Notes under the pieces: generated by a model
Database searches by the model: none
What the model was told of the DNA's origin: nothing
What the model saw: the letters and a program-made list of their open reading frames with translations, nothing else
Source of the DNA: Aptenodytes patagonicus
Lineage: Eukaryota > Chordata > Aves > Sphenisciformes > Spheniscidae
DNA: 64,000 nt
Direction: 5' to 3'
Assembly: GCF_965638725.1 (NCBI RefSeq)
Contig: NC_134974.1
Location: forward strand, 1,054,001-1,118,000
Translations under genes and position numbers: made by a program
Shown: one piece after another, positions 23,509 to 34,912 of the stretch
How the letters are laid out: the number at the start of each line of letters is the position of its first letter
Numbering within the stretch: the stretch's first letter is position 1

Positions 23509-26500
23509 ATGCGCCCCGCGCCGCTGCTCGGGCTCCTGCTCTGGGCGCCGCTGCTCTGGGCGCCGCCGCCGCCGGTGCGCGGCCTCCGCCACGGCGTCTA
23601 CTGGAACGGCAGCAACCCCAGGTAGCGCCGCCGCCCCCGCCGGCCCCGCCGCCTTTGTGCTCCCCGGGCCCCGCCGAGCCCCGGGCCCGCGCCGCCGGGA
23701 GGGTCGGGGCGGCGGGCGGTGGGCTCCCGGGCGGGGCGGAGCTGGCGGGCACCGAGCCACCGGGCAGCCCCCGTGCTAGCGGGTGCCCCCGGGTGATACC
23801 GAGACGGTGAGTACCTCCCGGTGGTACCGAGCCCCGGGTGCTACCGAGCCACCGGGCACCCCCAGGTGATACCGAGCTGGTGAGTACCCCCAGGTGGTAC
23901 AGAGCCACCGGGCATCCCCGGTGGCACCGAGCCCCAGGTGGTAGCGAACAGGTGAGTATCCCCCGGTGGTACCGAGCCACCGGGCACCCCCGGGCGTTAC
24001 CGAGCCGATGAGTACCCCCAGGTGGTGCTGAGCCCCGAGCGGTACTGAGCCACTGGGCACCCCCAGTGGCACCAAGGGAGCCCCAGGGTGGTACCGAGCC
24101 GGTGAGTACCCCCAGTGGTACTGAGCCACCAAGCTCCGGGTGGTACCGAGCCACCGGGCATCCCCAGGCGGTACCGAGCCAGTGAGTACCCCCAGGTAGT
24201 ACTGAGCCGCCGGGCACTGCTGGTGGCATCGAGCCCCGGGTGGTATCGAGCAGGTGAGTACCCCCAGGTGATACTGAGCCCTGGGTGGTACCGAGCTGGT
24301 GGACACTCCTGGTGGTACCAAGTCCCCCGGTGGTACCAACCCGCACTGAGCCCGGGCACCCTTGGTGGTACTGAGCTTTGGGCATCCTCATGTGGTACCG
24401 AGCCTGGGCACGCTTGCTGGGCATGGGGCTGGTGGGCAGCCCTGGGGCAATTGCGGCCGGTGGGCATCAAGCCTGGGGTCACCCTGGGTGGCATCAAGCC
24501 GGTGGGTGGCACTGCCAGGGCTGTGGATCCCCATAGTGGATGTCCCCGCTGGTGGGGGCCATTGGGCACGGCCCAGCCCAGCCCCTGCCCAGCCACAGGT
24601 GCTGCCCACAGGCTCTGCCATCATCGGTGGGCCGGGGTCCAGTCCCATCCCTTCTCCCAGCCTCCTCCATTTTAGGCATTTCCCAGCTCGGGGCCCAGGG
24701 GAGTGGGGAGGCAAGGTCGGGGTGTTGTGCTGAGGGCCCGGGGGCTGCACTCCCGCACATGGGTCTCGTGCCCTTGGCCCGCAAAGCTGGGCTGGGGCAG
24801 GTGGGCACACTCCAGGCAGGGCTGGGGGCACCGATGCTGCCTTACCTTCCCCCTGCAAGTGGGGACCCACGGATGGGAGACGTGGGAACCCACCACCCGT
24901 GGGTGCCCCAGGAATGGGGGGGGGCGGGGGGGGGGCGTGTGCCCCTCCGCAGGGTCAGGGCAGGGCCCCGGCCCCTGGCAGCCCTCGGCCCTGCCTGGGC
25001 TCGTCCCAGCCAGCGTCGCCCGGCGGGATGCTCTGAGTCAGCGGGGAGCCCGCGCCCGGTCCTGTCCTCGAAGAGCCCCTGGCCTGGGGGGGCAGCTGGG
25101 GCCTGAGCCTCCCCGGCTCGACAGCGCTGCCGGCCCGGTGATTAATGCACCGACCTCTGCCGCAGCTGCCAGGAATCTGCGCCTGGTGTAAACACTGCCT
25201 GTGCCTGCACCGGGGTGGGAGGAGGGGGCTGGAGCTGGCCCCGGGGTCTCCCCGCTAGCCCCCTTCCTGGCAGGACAGGACGACCCTGCCAGCCAGGCGG
25301 CAGCTCGGCAGCACCATCCCTGCCGCAGCGCTGCCAGCAAGGCCAGGGCCCTGCCGGGCTGGTGCATGTCTGGGCCGCGGCAGGATCCAGCTGGTTGGGA
25401 GACGCGGGCGCAGGACGGAGACTGCCGCCCTGCTGGGGCTGGGAAGGGGGAGAGGGGCTCCTGCTCTGTTGCCTGTCCCGGGTGGGCAGGACCAAGCATG
25501 TGCACATATGTGTATGTGTGCACATGTGTGTGCGTGTGTGTGTGTGTGTGCCTGCAGAGGTGTCTGCTCCACCCCAGCCTAGCCGCACGCGCTGTTTGCA
25601 GCCATGAGCTCATGCCATCCCAACAGCCACGCTGGTGCCTGCCTGCCCGCGCAGGTACCCGGGCTGGGCCCCCTCCCCTGCCTGCCCAGCCAGCAGAGCC
25701 CCCCGTGCCCCCTGCCCTGGCCAGCCGTGCCCCTGGAAGTACCATGTGGTGCAGGAGGCATCGTGTGGGGCGGCCCCCCGCCGGGGTGTCAGCACCGATC
25801 AGCGCCGGGGTGGTGAGGCGGGTGCCTGGGGCGAGGGGCTTTGTGCCCTGGCTGGCGTGGCTGGGCTTCCCCGGCCGCGGCGGCCGAGCCCATTCAGCTC
25901 CAGTGGCCTGCGGCTAATCCGAGCTGATGCCTGGTTGTGTGGAGCGGACGAACGCCCGGTAGCTGTTCGGCAAAAGCCCGGCCACCTGCTCTGCCGGGGC
26001 GGGGGGCAGCAGGGCGTCCCTCCCAGGGACAACGGGACCCCTGGCCGCCCACTCCCCAGCTCGCCCTGCCCGGCAGGTTCCTGCGGGACGACTACGCCAT
26101 CCAGGTGGCCATTAATGACTACCTGGACATCTACTGCCCGCACTACGAGGGGGCCGTGCCCGCCGGCCGGGCAGAGACCTTCACGCTCTTCATGGTGGAC
26201 CGGGAGGGCTACCGCGGCTGCTACGAGACCCCCGGCGCCTTCAAGCGCTGGGAGTGCAACCGGCCCCAGGCACCCTTCGGGCCCGTCCGCTTCTCGGAGA
26301 AGATCCAGCGCTTCACCCCCTTCTCGCTCGGCTTCGAGTTCCAGCCGGGGGAGACCTACTACTACATTTGTGAGTCACCCCGGGGCCTGGGGCGCAGTCG
26401 GGCGGCTGCACCGGGGGTGGGTGCAGCGGGGTCGGGTCCCACCAGGGTTTGGCTGCACCCAGAGGTCTGGGTGGAACCAGGTTTGGGGCATGCAGGAGGT

Positions 26501-27382
26501 TCGGGGTGCATCGAGGATCTGGATGCAGCCATGGTTGGGGTAAACAGGGGGGGTCTGGATGCAACTGAGGGTTGGGATGCAACCAGGGTTGGGGTGCACC
26601 GGAGGTCTACGTGCAACCAAGGTTGGGGTGAACAAAGGGGATCTGGATGCCCCCGGGAGTCTGGATGCAACCAGGGCTGGGGTGCTTGGGGGGGGGGGTG
26701 TCCAGCTGCACCTAGGGATCTGGATGCAGCAGGGGCCGGGGTGGGCAGGGGGTCTGGATGCCCCGGGGTGGGGGCGCGGGGGGTGCCGGTCCCGCAGTCC
26801 GCCAGGAGGGGGCGCCCCAGGCCCGGCTCTGACCCGGCCGTCGGGGGGTCCCGTCCCGGGCTGGGGGGGCCGTGCCGGGGGGGGGCCCGCTGATGTGTTC
26901 CCTCTGCCCAGCTGTCCCCAGCCCCGAGAGCGCCGGGCGCTGCCTGAAGCTGCGCGTCTCCGTCTGCTGCAGAGGCACGAGTGAGTCCGACCGGGGGGCG
27001 GCTGTGCCCCAAAAGTCTAGGGCTCCCCCTCTCCTGTCTCTGGGGCAGCCTGGTCCCCGCTGGGTGTACTGGTTTGCACTGGGGCCTTGAGGGGACACCG
27101 TGTCCCCCAGGGGAGCCAGTCTCTGACACTGCTGGGGTTTGTTTCAGCACCGGAGCCGGTGACGGAGGTTCCCAATTCGCAGCCCCACGGGCGTGGGGGG
27201 CCGGAGGGTGAGTACAAGGCGGGCAGGTGGGCCAGGGGGCGGCCAGGGGCGCCCGGGGCTGGCTCAGCCTGACCTCTGCTCTTGCCCTGGCAGACGCAGT
27301 GCCTGCCCGGGGCATCGCAGCCCCGCTGCAGCCTCGCGCCCCGTGCCTGGCGCTGGTGCTCCTCACCCTGCTCTGGATCTGA
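23509..27382 (+). CDS. EFNA4: Ephrin-A4, GPI-anchored Eph receptor ligand
   Basis: Five exons: 23509-23621, 26077-26369, 26912-26980, 27148-27207 and 27294-27382, intron phases 2,1,1,1, 207 residues (human about 201). Residues 1-25 are a signal peptide. The ephrin domain starts at [11 protein letters not shown], with an N-glycosylation site at N33. Cysteines C58, C86, C98 and C146 are the four disulfide cysteines of the family. The receptor-binding G-H loop is [10 protein letters not shown] (117-126). The C-terminus ([11 protein letters not shown]) is the hydrophobic signal replaced by the GPI anchor. VCCRGT and the [17 protein letters not shown] segment identify EFNA4 rather than its paralogues. 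The start is chosen as the only ATG giving a signal peptide in frame with the ephrin exon. The exon-1 donor (CAG|GTAGCG) is weak. It acts at the cell surface as a contact-dependent ligand of EphA and some EphB receptors. Confidence 0.95.
23790..24420 (+). repeat. Minisatellite carrying repeated splice-donor consensus (EFNA4 intron 1)
   Basis: Repeats built on GGTACCGAGCC, ACCGGGCACCCCC and GGTGAGTACCCCCAGG, period about 72 bases with shorter and longer variants. Exact GGTGAGTA copies lie at 23806, 23879, 23951, 24101 and 24253, with near copies at about 24006 and 24181. GGTGAGTA is close to the best possible 5' splice site for U1, and the array begins less than 200 bases after the weak real donor of exon 1. 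Confidence 0.85.
24421..26076 (+). other. Remainder of EFNA4 intron 1
   Basis: GC-rich intronic DNA with an AP-1 consensus TGAGTCA at 25034-25040, a TG repeat at about 25496-25552 and no recognised exon. The acceptor used by exon 2 is CCCGGCAG at 26069-26076. Confidence 0.75.
25496..25552. repeat. (TG)n microsatellite
   Basis: An alternating TG/CA run with interruptions (CATGTGCACATATGTG, then a purer GTGTGTGTG stretch) inside EFNA4 intron 1. Confidence 0.85.
26450..26765. repeat. Minisatellite in EFNA4 intron 2
   Basis: About eight to ten degenerate copies of a unit of roughly 30-40 bases containing TCTGGATGCAACCAGG and GTTGGGGTGCA. The intron is only about 540 bases, so the repeat makes up most of it. 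Confidence 0.85.
26802..26816 (+). promoter_or_regulatory. CTCF-like motif in EFNA4 intron 2
   Basis: CCAGGAGGGGGCGCC differs at one position from the strong CTCF core CCAGCAGGGGGCGCC and is in forward orientation. A reverse-oriented match lies at 63797-63811, giving a convergent pair. Binding is inferred from the motif only. Confidence 0.4.
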
Positions 27383-27983
27383 CCCTCGGCGCTGCCCATG
27401 GCGGGGGGACGGGCTCCTCTGCCCCACTGCCTGCTTCCAGACTCTTCCTCCACCACCATCCCCCCGCCCCGAGCCCATGGGGCAGCCCCGGGCCACGACT
27501 CACTCACCCGCCGGACCCCCACGGAGCCGAGCCGGGGCCAGGAGCTCCAGGCTGGAAGGTGAGGGGGGCACGGGGGGCTCCCAAGCAGTGGGTGCCCCCA
27601 GGGGCTGGTCCCCCTTGCCATGCCACAGCATCCCCTGATGGGGCTCTCCCCTTCCCAGGGACCTCGCTTCCCGCCAGCATCGCTGCACACCGGCCCCGCC
27701 AGCCGCCCTGCCCCAGCGCTGGGCTCCCTGCAGCTCAGCGGACGCCTGCTCTGCCCCAGGGCCATCGCCTCATCTTGTGCCTTCCCCCGTGGACCCCTGC
27801 CCCGGGGGACTGGCGACCCCCAGGCCCTGGAGCGGGCGCCGGATGGAGGCAGGCGCCCGGCCCCTCTGCTGCCTTGTCCTCCGGCGAGGACACACCGATC
27901 TGTCTTCTGGGAAGACGCCCTCCTCCATGCCGTCACTGGCCCCTACGGTTTGGTTTTAACCCCTGGTAGTGACTGAGCCGAGC

Positions 27984-27989
27984 AATACA
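27984..27989 (+). terminator. EFNA4: Probable EFNA4 poly(A) signal (AATACA variant)
   Basis: No AATAAA is found in the 600 bases after the EFNA4 stop. The variant hexamer AATACA is followed by a T/G-rich tract (GTGTTTGCAAGATTGCTGTG), suitable for cleavage. The resulting 3' UTR would be about 620 bases. An AATAAA at 29485 is an alternative but lies inside an AT-rich island. Confidence 0.5.
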
Positions 27990-28200
27990 GTGTTTGCAAG
28001 ATTGCTGTGCTCTCAGGCTGTGCAGCCCCCACCCCTGGCCTCGCACTGCCCACGGTCCCCTCCTGCCCGTGCCCACCTGCCTGCGGTCCCCTCCTGCTTG
28101 TACCCACCTGCCCATGGTCCCCGTCCCCGCAGGGGTGCTGGGGCACAGGCCGGGTGGCTGCTCCCCGGGGGTGCCTGCACCTCTTGCCACGACCTTTCAT

Positions 28201-28300
28201 GCCAGGGGTTTAATTGCAGTGATTTGATATTGAGACGTCAGCTCATGTCACAGGGAGAGCTTTAATTACAGACGAGCTGCCTGCAATTAGTGCCTGGCAG
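28201..28300. promoter_or_regulatory. AT-rich island downstream of EFNA4
   Basis: It contains TTTAATTGCAG, GATTTGATATTGAGACGTCA (the last part holds the CRE half-palindrome GACGTCA), TTTAATTACAG and GCAATTAG in about 100 bases. It stands out against flanking GC-rich DNA. Candidate conserved element. Confidence 0.35.
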
Positions 28301-29444
28301 CGGGACCCAGAGCTGGCCACCAGCGCCTGGTAAGGGACAGGGACGAGGGGCGGCAGGGCTGGGGGGGTCGCTCACCCAGAGCCCCCAGCTGGGCGCCCTG
28401 GTCCTGCTCGCTGCCCTTGGCCGGGCTTGGGCTGCCCGCATGGCGGTGGTCCTCCATCCATCTGTCCCGCCGCCCACTGCGTACCCCATTAGGATGCACC
28501 ACAAAGCAGGGGGCTGTGGAGGCCACGGTTGGGGTGTCACCCTTTACCTATGGGGCACCCAGGTCGCTGCATGGGCCAATCTTGCAGTGTGGCTGGGTCC
28601 CTGCCACCAGGGTCACAGCTCCGGTGCAGCCAGCGGCCATGGGATGGAGCCAGCAGCGGTGTGCCCCAGGCTTGCCTGCTGGTGGGAGAGTTGCTTGAGG
28701 CTTCCGCAGCGGCCGGCGGCTCCTGTCCCCCTGCCCCGTGGGTGCAGCCCCCCGCTGCCCTGCTCGGGGGGCCCAGCCAGGGCCGAGCCCCCCATGGGGC
28801 TGCTGGCAGCCAGGCCCCTGCGTCCCCCTCCCCGCGCAGGCGTTGCCGGCCGCCTGCCGCAGTGGTGCTGGGCACGTCAGACAGGTTTTATGGCTTCTCG
28901 GGAGAAACTGCTCGGCAAGAGGCTGAGCAAAAGCATCGACCGCACCGCACCCCTCCCCCCCTCCCGTGCCGCTGCCTGCCCTTCCCCCGCCGCACCCTGC
29001 ACCCTGTCCCCATGGGGGGCAGCGGAGCCTGGCCCCACTGCGGGGCCCAGGATGGTGCCTGGCGGCTGCCTGGTGTAGAGGTGTCCATGCCCTGTAGGAG
29101 CCCCATGCAGGGATCCTCAGGGGGGAAACTCTGCCTTGTGGGACCCCCCCATGCGGGGGTCATGTCATCTGGGGGGGACCGTACCCAAGGGACCTCCATG
29201 CGGGGATGCTGGGAGCAACCGTGTCCCAAGGGACCCTCATGTCAGAATGCTGGCTGGGGGCATCCCCCAATGGACCCCTGTGGAGGGATTCCGGGGGGCT
29301 GCCCATCTCGCTGCCCCAGCCCCGCCGGGGCTTTCCCAGGTGAGGGCCAAGGGGTCCCTGTGAGGACCCGAGTGTGGGTGCCGGGTCCCGGAGCAGTGGG
29401 GCCCTGTCCTTGAGCGGGGGTTGCTTGGTATGCGGGAGCCGCTG

Positions 29445-29640
29445 CCGGCTTCAAATCCCATCGACTTCCAATGAGCAATGCCATCAATAAAAGCTAATTG
29501 ATGGCACGGCCGCTCCAAATCAGATTCCCCATCCCCTGAATCGAATTGATGGCTCCGCGCCCCGCAGCCAGCCGCGGCAGAAATTGAATCTATTAAAGGA
29601 ATAGGCTCCATTAGCCCGTCCCTTCTGTCTCGCAATCTCC
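29445..29640. promoter_or_regulatory. AT-rich island with repeated AATTGATGGC
   Basis: About 200 bases unlike the surrounding minisatellite-like GC sequence. The decamer AATTGATGGC occurs twice in direct orientation (29496-29505 and 29544-29553), with several further ATTGA/TCAAT elements around it. No coding potential is seen. Candidate enhancer. Confidence 0.4.
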
Positions 29641-30794
29641 CCGCCTTGGGGCTCCCCCCCCACCCGATGCCGGCCCCTGCCCCAGCACTGCCACCCACGC
29701 CAGTTGGGATGCTCGGGTGCCAGGACACCCAGATCCCACTGGGGAAGGGCGTGGGGTGAGGGTGTCCAGGTGCTCTCAGCCGACGGGTCCATGCCCCATG
29801 GGGCAGCCCCGGGCGCTGTGGGCGGGTGGGAGTTAAACCCTTGGAAATTGGGAAGGAAAAATTTATCACCAGGGACGGAAAATGATGCAAAACAGTAATA
29901 GGCAGCCCTGAGATGAAGAGGGGGATAAAGAGGCGGCGGGTTGTGCTGACAGCCTGGGAGTCACAATGGCGTGGCGGGAGGTGAGATGGAGGCATGGTGT
30001 GGCCATGCCCAGCCCTGTGCTCTGGCTTGCTGCCGGGACGGGAGACCGTGGGTACACCGTGGCACCGGGATGAGCCTGGGCGCAGGCCCCTGGCCCTATG
30101 GTGCTTCCGGCAGCATGTGAAGAAGCTCCTGGCACTGGGTACCCCCGGCCAGCCACGCTGCTGGGGTCCCCTCACCCAGCCGTGCCGGGACAGGGGACCC
30201 GGCGCTCCCCAACACCCCTCACCGCCCTGGGGTGAGGATGAGGTCAGGCACCCTGGCCATCCCAGGGGCAGCCCCAGGACACACAGGGCAGGACATGGGG
30301 CCCAGCAGCCCCCCTCAGATGGCTGGAAGGGAGGAGCACAGTCCCCCCCCGGGGTGGTGGGGTCCATCCCTGCCTGTCTCCCATGGGTGTAGGGCAGCGG
30401 CTGCAGCCCCCACCCGAGAGCTGTCGAGAGCATCTCAGAGATGGGAAATGGCTCTGTGTCACCATGGAAACGGGGCCACCAGCTCGCCATGCTGAGGGGA
30501 CATGCTGAGCCGAGGGGACATGCGTGCTGAGCCCTGAGGAGCGCAGCACCGGGTGAGCCAGGCACTGAGCACTGGCCGCAGGCTCCCAGGCACCCCGGGG
30601 CCACGCCACAGAGCCCATCACTCGCCTCGGTCCTGCTCTTGCATCACCCGGTGGTTGCGGGCACATGGTGGGAAGCCACCCCAGCGTGATGCCACCCCGG
30701 TGTGTTGCCACCCCAGCCGGGCAGCTCTGCGCCGCTGCACCGGTGCTCAGCGCTGGGCACGCGGGGCCGGAGCCGGCTGTTCCCCGAGCAGCCG

Positions 30795-30895
30795 CCTGAT
30801 GATGAACATTGTCAAGGTTATAATTTAGCAAAACACTCAGCAGGGGCTTTGGAGGGAGCTGGCCCGCGCCAGCTAATTAGCCAGAGCCGCGCGCA
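30795..30895. promoter_or_regulatory. AT-rich island between EFNA4 and EFNA3
   Basis: The island includes GATGATGAACATTGTCAAGG (the ACAAT half of a SOX-type motif on the reverse strand), TTATAATTTAGC and GCTAATTAGCC. Only motif-level evidence is available. Confidence 0.35.
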
Positions 30896-32239
30896 CCGAG
30901 CCCGCGCCTGCCATAGCAATGAGGGTGCATGCACTGGGCGTGCCAGCTTGCACCGGCGTGGCACACACATGCAGGGGCTGTTGCATCCCACCCGCATCCC
31001 GTGCGGCCAGGGCAGGGTGCCGGGCGGGCAGCTGCATCTCCACTGGCCAATTTACGCTGCCGGGGTCGGAGCAGAGGGCACTGCCGTTTATCTCCGCTGG
31101 CCCGGGGCCAGGGTGGCAGCCAGCGCAGCGGGTAGAGCACACGGGAGCACGGTGCACGCGCTCGCCAGCCCGGGCACTGGCAGGTTTGCGCCCCCGGGGC
31201 TACGGACGCAGGCAGATGCTGCGTGCACGCATCCCCACTCTGTGCTGGGGTGTCTGTCCATCCCTGCCTGCGTCTGTCTGCCCGTGCCCCTGCGTGTGTT
31301 GGGGAGCTGGCAGTGGCTCGGCAGGGCTGCCCCCCTCCCCAGCCTGCTGTAATCCTGACGGACAGTAATCCTGCTGTGCCGGAGCTGGGATGGGCAGGAG
31401 CTGCCCTTGCAGCGGCAGCGCCATTCAGCTGCCGGCTCTGTCGGTGCTGCCTGCACCTGCTGCATACTAAGGGCCCTCGGTGCTGGAACCGGCTCTGCCG
31501 CGCCCTGGGGTCCCTGTGCTGGGACCCTCTCTGGACCCCTGGGGACAGGGCTGGCAGCCCATGGGAGCCCCAGGCAGCAGTGTGGGATCTGCCCCAAGGC
31601 ACGTGGGCAGGGTGCAGGCAGGGTGCAGGCAGGGCTCCCACCTGGGTTTTAAGCCTCCTGTCCTCTTGTCCCTCATCAGTTTTAAACGGAGCTGGGTCTA
31701 TCCTGGGACTCTCAGGCTGGCACTGGCCCAGCTGGCAGGAGGAGAACGGAGCCGCAGCTCAGCAGTGGCTGGGAGGAGGATTTGGACAGGAACGGGTTGG
31801 TGCAAACGACACGGCGTTACCCTCCAGCACGCTGCATTCCCGGGGCAGCCAGATGGTGAGGGTGGGGGCTGGGGTGGGTGCCCACCCAGGACAGTATCTT
31901 CCAAGGATGCCCAGAGCGGGTGCTGCGAGGGTCGGCGGCAGGGCTGGATGCCAGGGTTTCACCACAGCCCTGGCAAGCTGTAGCTCACAAAGCGCCGCGG
32001 GCGCAGAGCCCTCACTGCCTGTCCGTCCCCTCCGGGCACACGTCCGGCTGGGAGGATGCTGGTGGGGACAGAGGGGCCCCGGCACCGAGGGCTGGGGCTG
32101 CAGGCGCGATGCTCGGGCACGGAGCAGAGGTGAGTCCCCAGGGGGCTGCAGGGCAGGGGGAAGCTGGTGGGCTCCTGCACAGGGGTCTCTCTTCATGCCA
32201 GGGGCCACAGTGCAGGAGTCCTGCGTTGCCTCTGTGCCT

Positions 32240-32335
32240 GCTCCCCATGTTCATTGATCTGCCCCGTACTCCTTTGATCATCAGGCTGCTAACGAGCTTC
32301 CCTGGCAAAGATCTTGTTAGCCACGCAAGAGCCCC
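32240..32335. promoter_or_regulatory. Island with TCF/LEF-type core
   Basis: TTCATTGATCT, CCTTTGATCATC (contains the CTTTGATC TCF/LEF core) and GGCAAAGATCTTG (the CAAAGATC reverse form) lie within about 90 bases, so two opposing TCF-like cores are present. Function is inferred from motif only. Confidence 0.3.
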
Positions 32336-32984
32336 ATGCTGCCTGGGCAGCATCTGGCTTTGGTGGGCATGGGGCTGGTGTGCCTGGCTCCACCGCGGGC
32401 AACTTCCTGGGTCCCTGCCAGTCCCAGCCCGGGGACAGGGACGGGGACAGGCAGGTGCCAGAGGCTGGCAGGAGCGCGGTGCGGCCAGCCCGTGGCCAGA
32501 AGCAGGAGCACCAGGAGGCAGATCGATGCGCTGAATTATTTAGCGAGGGAGCACAAAGCAGCTGCGATGGCAACACCCTGTGCGGGGGCACGGGGCCCCC
32601 CCACCCAGCCCAGACGGGGTGGCTGGGCACCCACTGCCGGGCTGCAGGTTCGGTGCATCCGCCTGGGGTCCTCTGCCACCCCCTTGGGTGTTGGGTGCCA
32701 GCAGCACGGGGCACTCCACTCCCCCAGCACCTCTCCATGCCTCGCTGGCCATGCCAGGCTGTCCCTGGGTGGTGCCACTGGCACTGCCTCCTCTGTCCCC
32801 TGCCGCGCACCACTGCAGCAGCACCCAGCTGGCACCATGAGGTTGGCACAGGCCCCGCCGGAGCCCGGCGGCTGCCACTGCCAGAGGGACCACCCGTTTT
32901 CACCAGGACCCCCACTGGGCTGCCGCATCTCAGGCGAGCGCTGAGCCATGGCTGCCCTTGCCCCGCGCCCCCGGTCCCTCTCGC

Positions 32985-33160
32985 AAGCCTTTTATAAGCG
33001 ATGCATTATTAAAACTACCCCGCGCCATCACTCACGGCCGGCGTGACAGCGGGTGCCGCATCAAACCTGATGAATATTTCAGGCCCTGAAATCTCCTGCG
33101 CCTGCAATGCTTTATCCTGAGCCCCCCTGCCACCCCCCCCAATTTATTAGCTCATTTGCT
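32985..33160. promoter_or_regulatory. AT-rich island between EFNA4 and EFNA3
   Basis: The island contains GATGCATTATTAAAAC, CATCAAACCTGATGAATATT, TTTATCC and CAATTTATTAGCTCATTTGC. It is separated by long GC-rich stretches from the neighbouring islands. Candidate conserved element. Confidence 0.35.
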
Positions 33161-33619
33161 TCCCCTCGCTTCTGCCCAGCACCAAGGGCGCAGCAAAACA
33201 GGGTCACCGCGTGCACCCGGCCCCTCTCCCCAACCCCAGGCTGGGGGGGTCACCCACCGCCGCGGCTCCAGCCCAGGATGGATGGGGATGGGCTGTCCCC
33301 AAGGGGAGAGTGGGCAATGTCAGAGCTGGTTGCACATCCCCAGGGCAGAGCCAGAGCAGCCCCGCACTGCTGAGCTCAGTGCCAGCCGGGGGTCCCCAGG
33401 ATGGCTCCCATGTCCCCCCCGGACCCCTGCACCCATCCCCATCCCTTGTTTGGCACCAAGGGCCTGCAGTTCTCCTGGCATTGTCACCTGTGGGGTCAGG
33501 GCAGGAACATGGGGACAATCCTGGGCAAGTCACAGCATGGACCTGTCCCCATCACCCCCAGCCTGGCACCCCCCCCATATCACCCCTTCCGCCTCTGCCA
33601 GCGCTCCCGGTCCCGGCAG

Positions 33620-33725
33620 CCGCAGATGCTAATTGCAGCGTGATCTATGTACGGCGGGAGCGGGATATTGATGCTGCCTGTCACCCCTCAATCGGATTAA
33701 CGTCACTTAGGCACTAGTAATGGGC
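33620..33725. promoter_or_regulatory. AT-rich island between EFNA4 and EFNA3
   Basis: The island has GCTAATTGCAGCGTGATC, CGGATTAACGTCACTTAG (contains ACGTCA) and CACTAGTAATGG over about 100 bases. Candidate conserved element. Confidence 0.35.
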
Positions 33726-34883
33726 GGCTCAGAGATCTGCCACCGGGCCTGGAGCGGGGCTGACAGGGGCTCCGGCAGCACCATCCTGTATCAGTGCAGG
33801 TGCCGGGTCTGACCTGCCACCACGGGCCAGGTCCCTGCCCAGTCCCACGGATGCTCCACCAGCTCCATCACCCCTCGCGCCTCTCCCAGCACCCCTAGGG
33901 AGCCACCCCGTGCTCAACCCTCCCCCGGGGCCACAGCACTGTGTGCATAGCAGCCGGCGTGGTGACACACCAGGGAGCCCCTGTGCGCACTGACAGCCCC
34001 GACACACGCGCTCCTGCGGACACCCATGCGCGCTTGCCCTCAGGCTGCACGCGGCGCCCCGGGGGCAGGCTGCAACAGCAGAGTCAGCGTGGCCCAGGTG
34101 TAGGCAGTGTTCAGGGAGGGCAAGATGCCGCTGGGGCTGAGCAGGGCTGAGTCCCAGGGGTGCTGCGAGGCCATGCCAGGGCTCCGGTGAGGGCGAGTCT
34201 GGGGTGCAGGGTCCCTTGGGGGGGCTGTGGTGTGCGGTGGCCCCATGCCTGCTGTGCGCTTGGGTGCTCCCATGGCTGCTGGAAACAGCGGGGCTCAGCA
34301 TGGGGTTTACGGCTCCTCGTGGCCCAGCCACATGCGCCGTCAGCGCCGTGCTTGGCTCTCCGTTGCTGCTCTGCCCACCACCGCCACTGCCTGCCCAGCT
34401 CTGATGGGTGCTGGGGGGGCAGCAGGCTGTAGCCCCCACCCCAGATGGTGCCTGTTGCAGTTCCTGCAGCCCCTGGCCACCGTGCAGGAGACACCAGGGT
34501 GGCACGGCCAGGGTGAGCGGAGCACTAGGCTCCAGGGCAGGCAGGGATGAGGCCAGCAGGGAGCTGAGCGCCAGGGCCAGGGCCAGCGGCTGCAGACCCA
34601 GCTCCGTGTCCTTGTCCCTTCCCTGGGGAGCTGTGGCTGCCGCGCTGCAGTGGGGCCAGGTGCCAGCCCCCGCTGCGCTTGCCCTGCCCACGCCGGACAG
34701 CTCTCTCCCAGCACAGCCCTCGCGCCCGCTGGCGCATCCTTGCCGCGGCCATGCCGGAGCAGGAGGGCCTGGGCCAGGGCCAGCAGGGCCGGGGCTGCTG
34801 CTGCCGGTGGATGATATTGGAGTGATCTTGAGGCCAGGAGGGAGGTCTGCCACACAGGAGGAGAGGAGAAGAGAGGAGCCGGC

Positions 34884-34912
34884 TGAGTCACTCGGTGCCG
34901 GCTGCTGACTCA
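34884..34912. promoter_or_regulatory. Paired AP-1/MARE-type sites
   Basis: TGAGTCA at 34884-34890 and TGACTCA at 34906-34912 lie 22 bases apart, two helical turns. The second is inside GCTGACTCAGGCA, resembling a Maf/NF-E2 element. The arrangement is seen directly; function is inferred. Confidence 0.4.

Noticed and set aside
25142-25745. Minus-strand frames with THTHTH runs
   Set aside because: Produced by the TG microsatellite in EFNA4 intron 1.
26362-27936. A 524-codon minus-strand open frame over the EFNA4 3' half
   Set aside because: Antisense to real exons and a minisatellite; composition artefact.
29484-29490. AATAAA as the main EFNA4 poly(A) signal
   Set aside because: It lies 2.1 kb beyond the stop inside an AT-rich island; the nearer variant AATACA fits better, though this is not certain.
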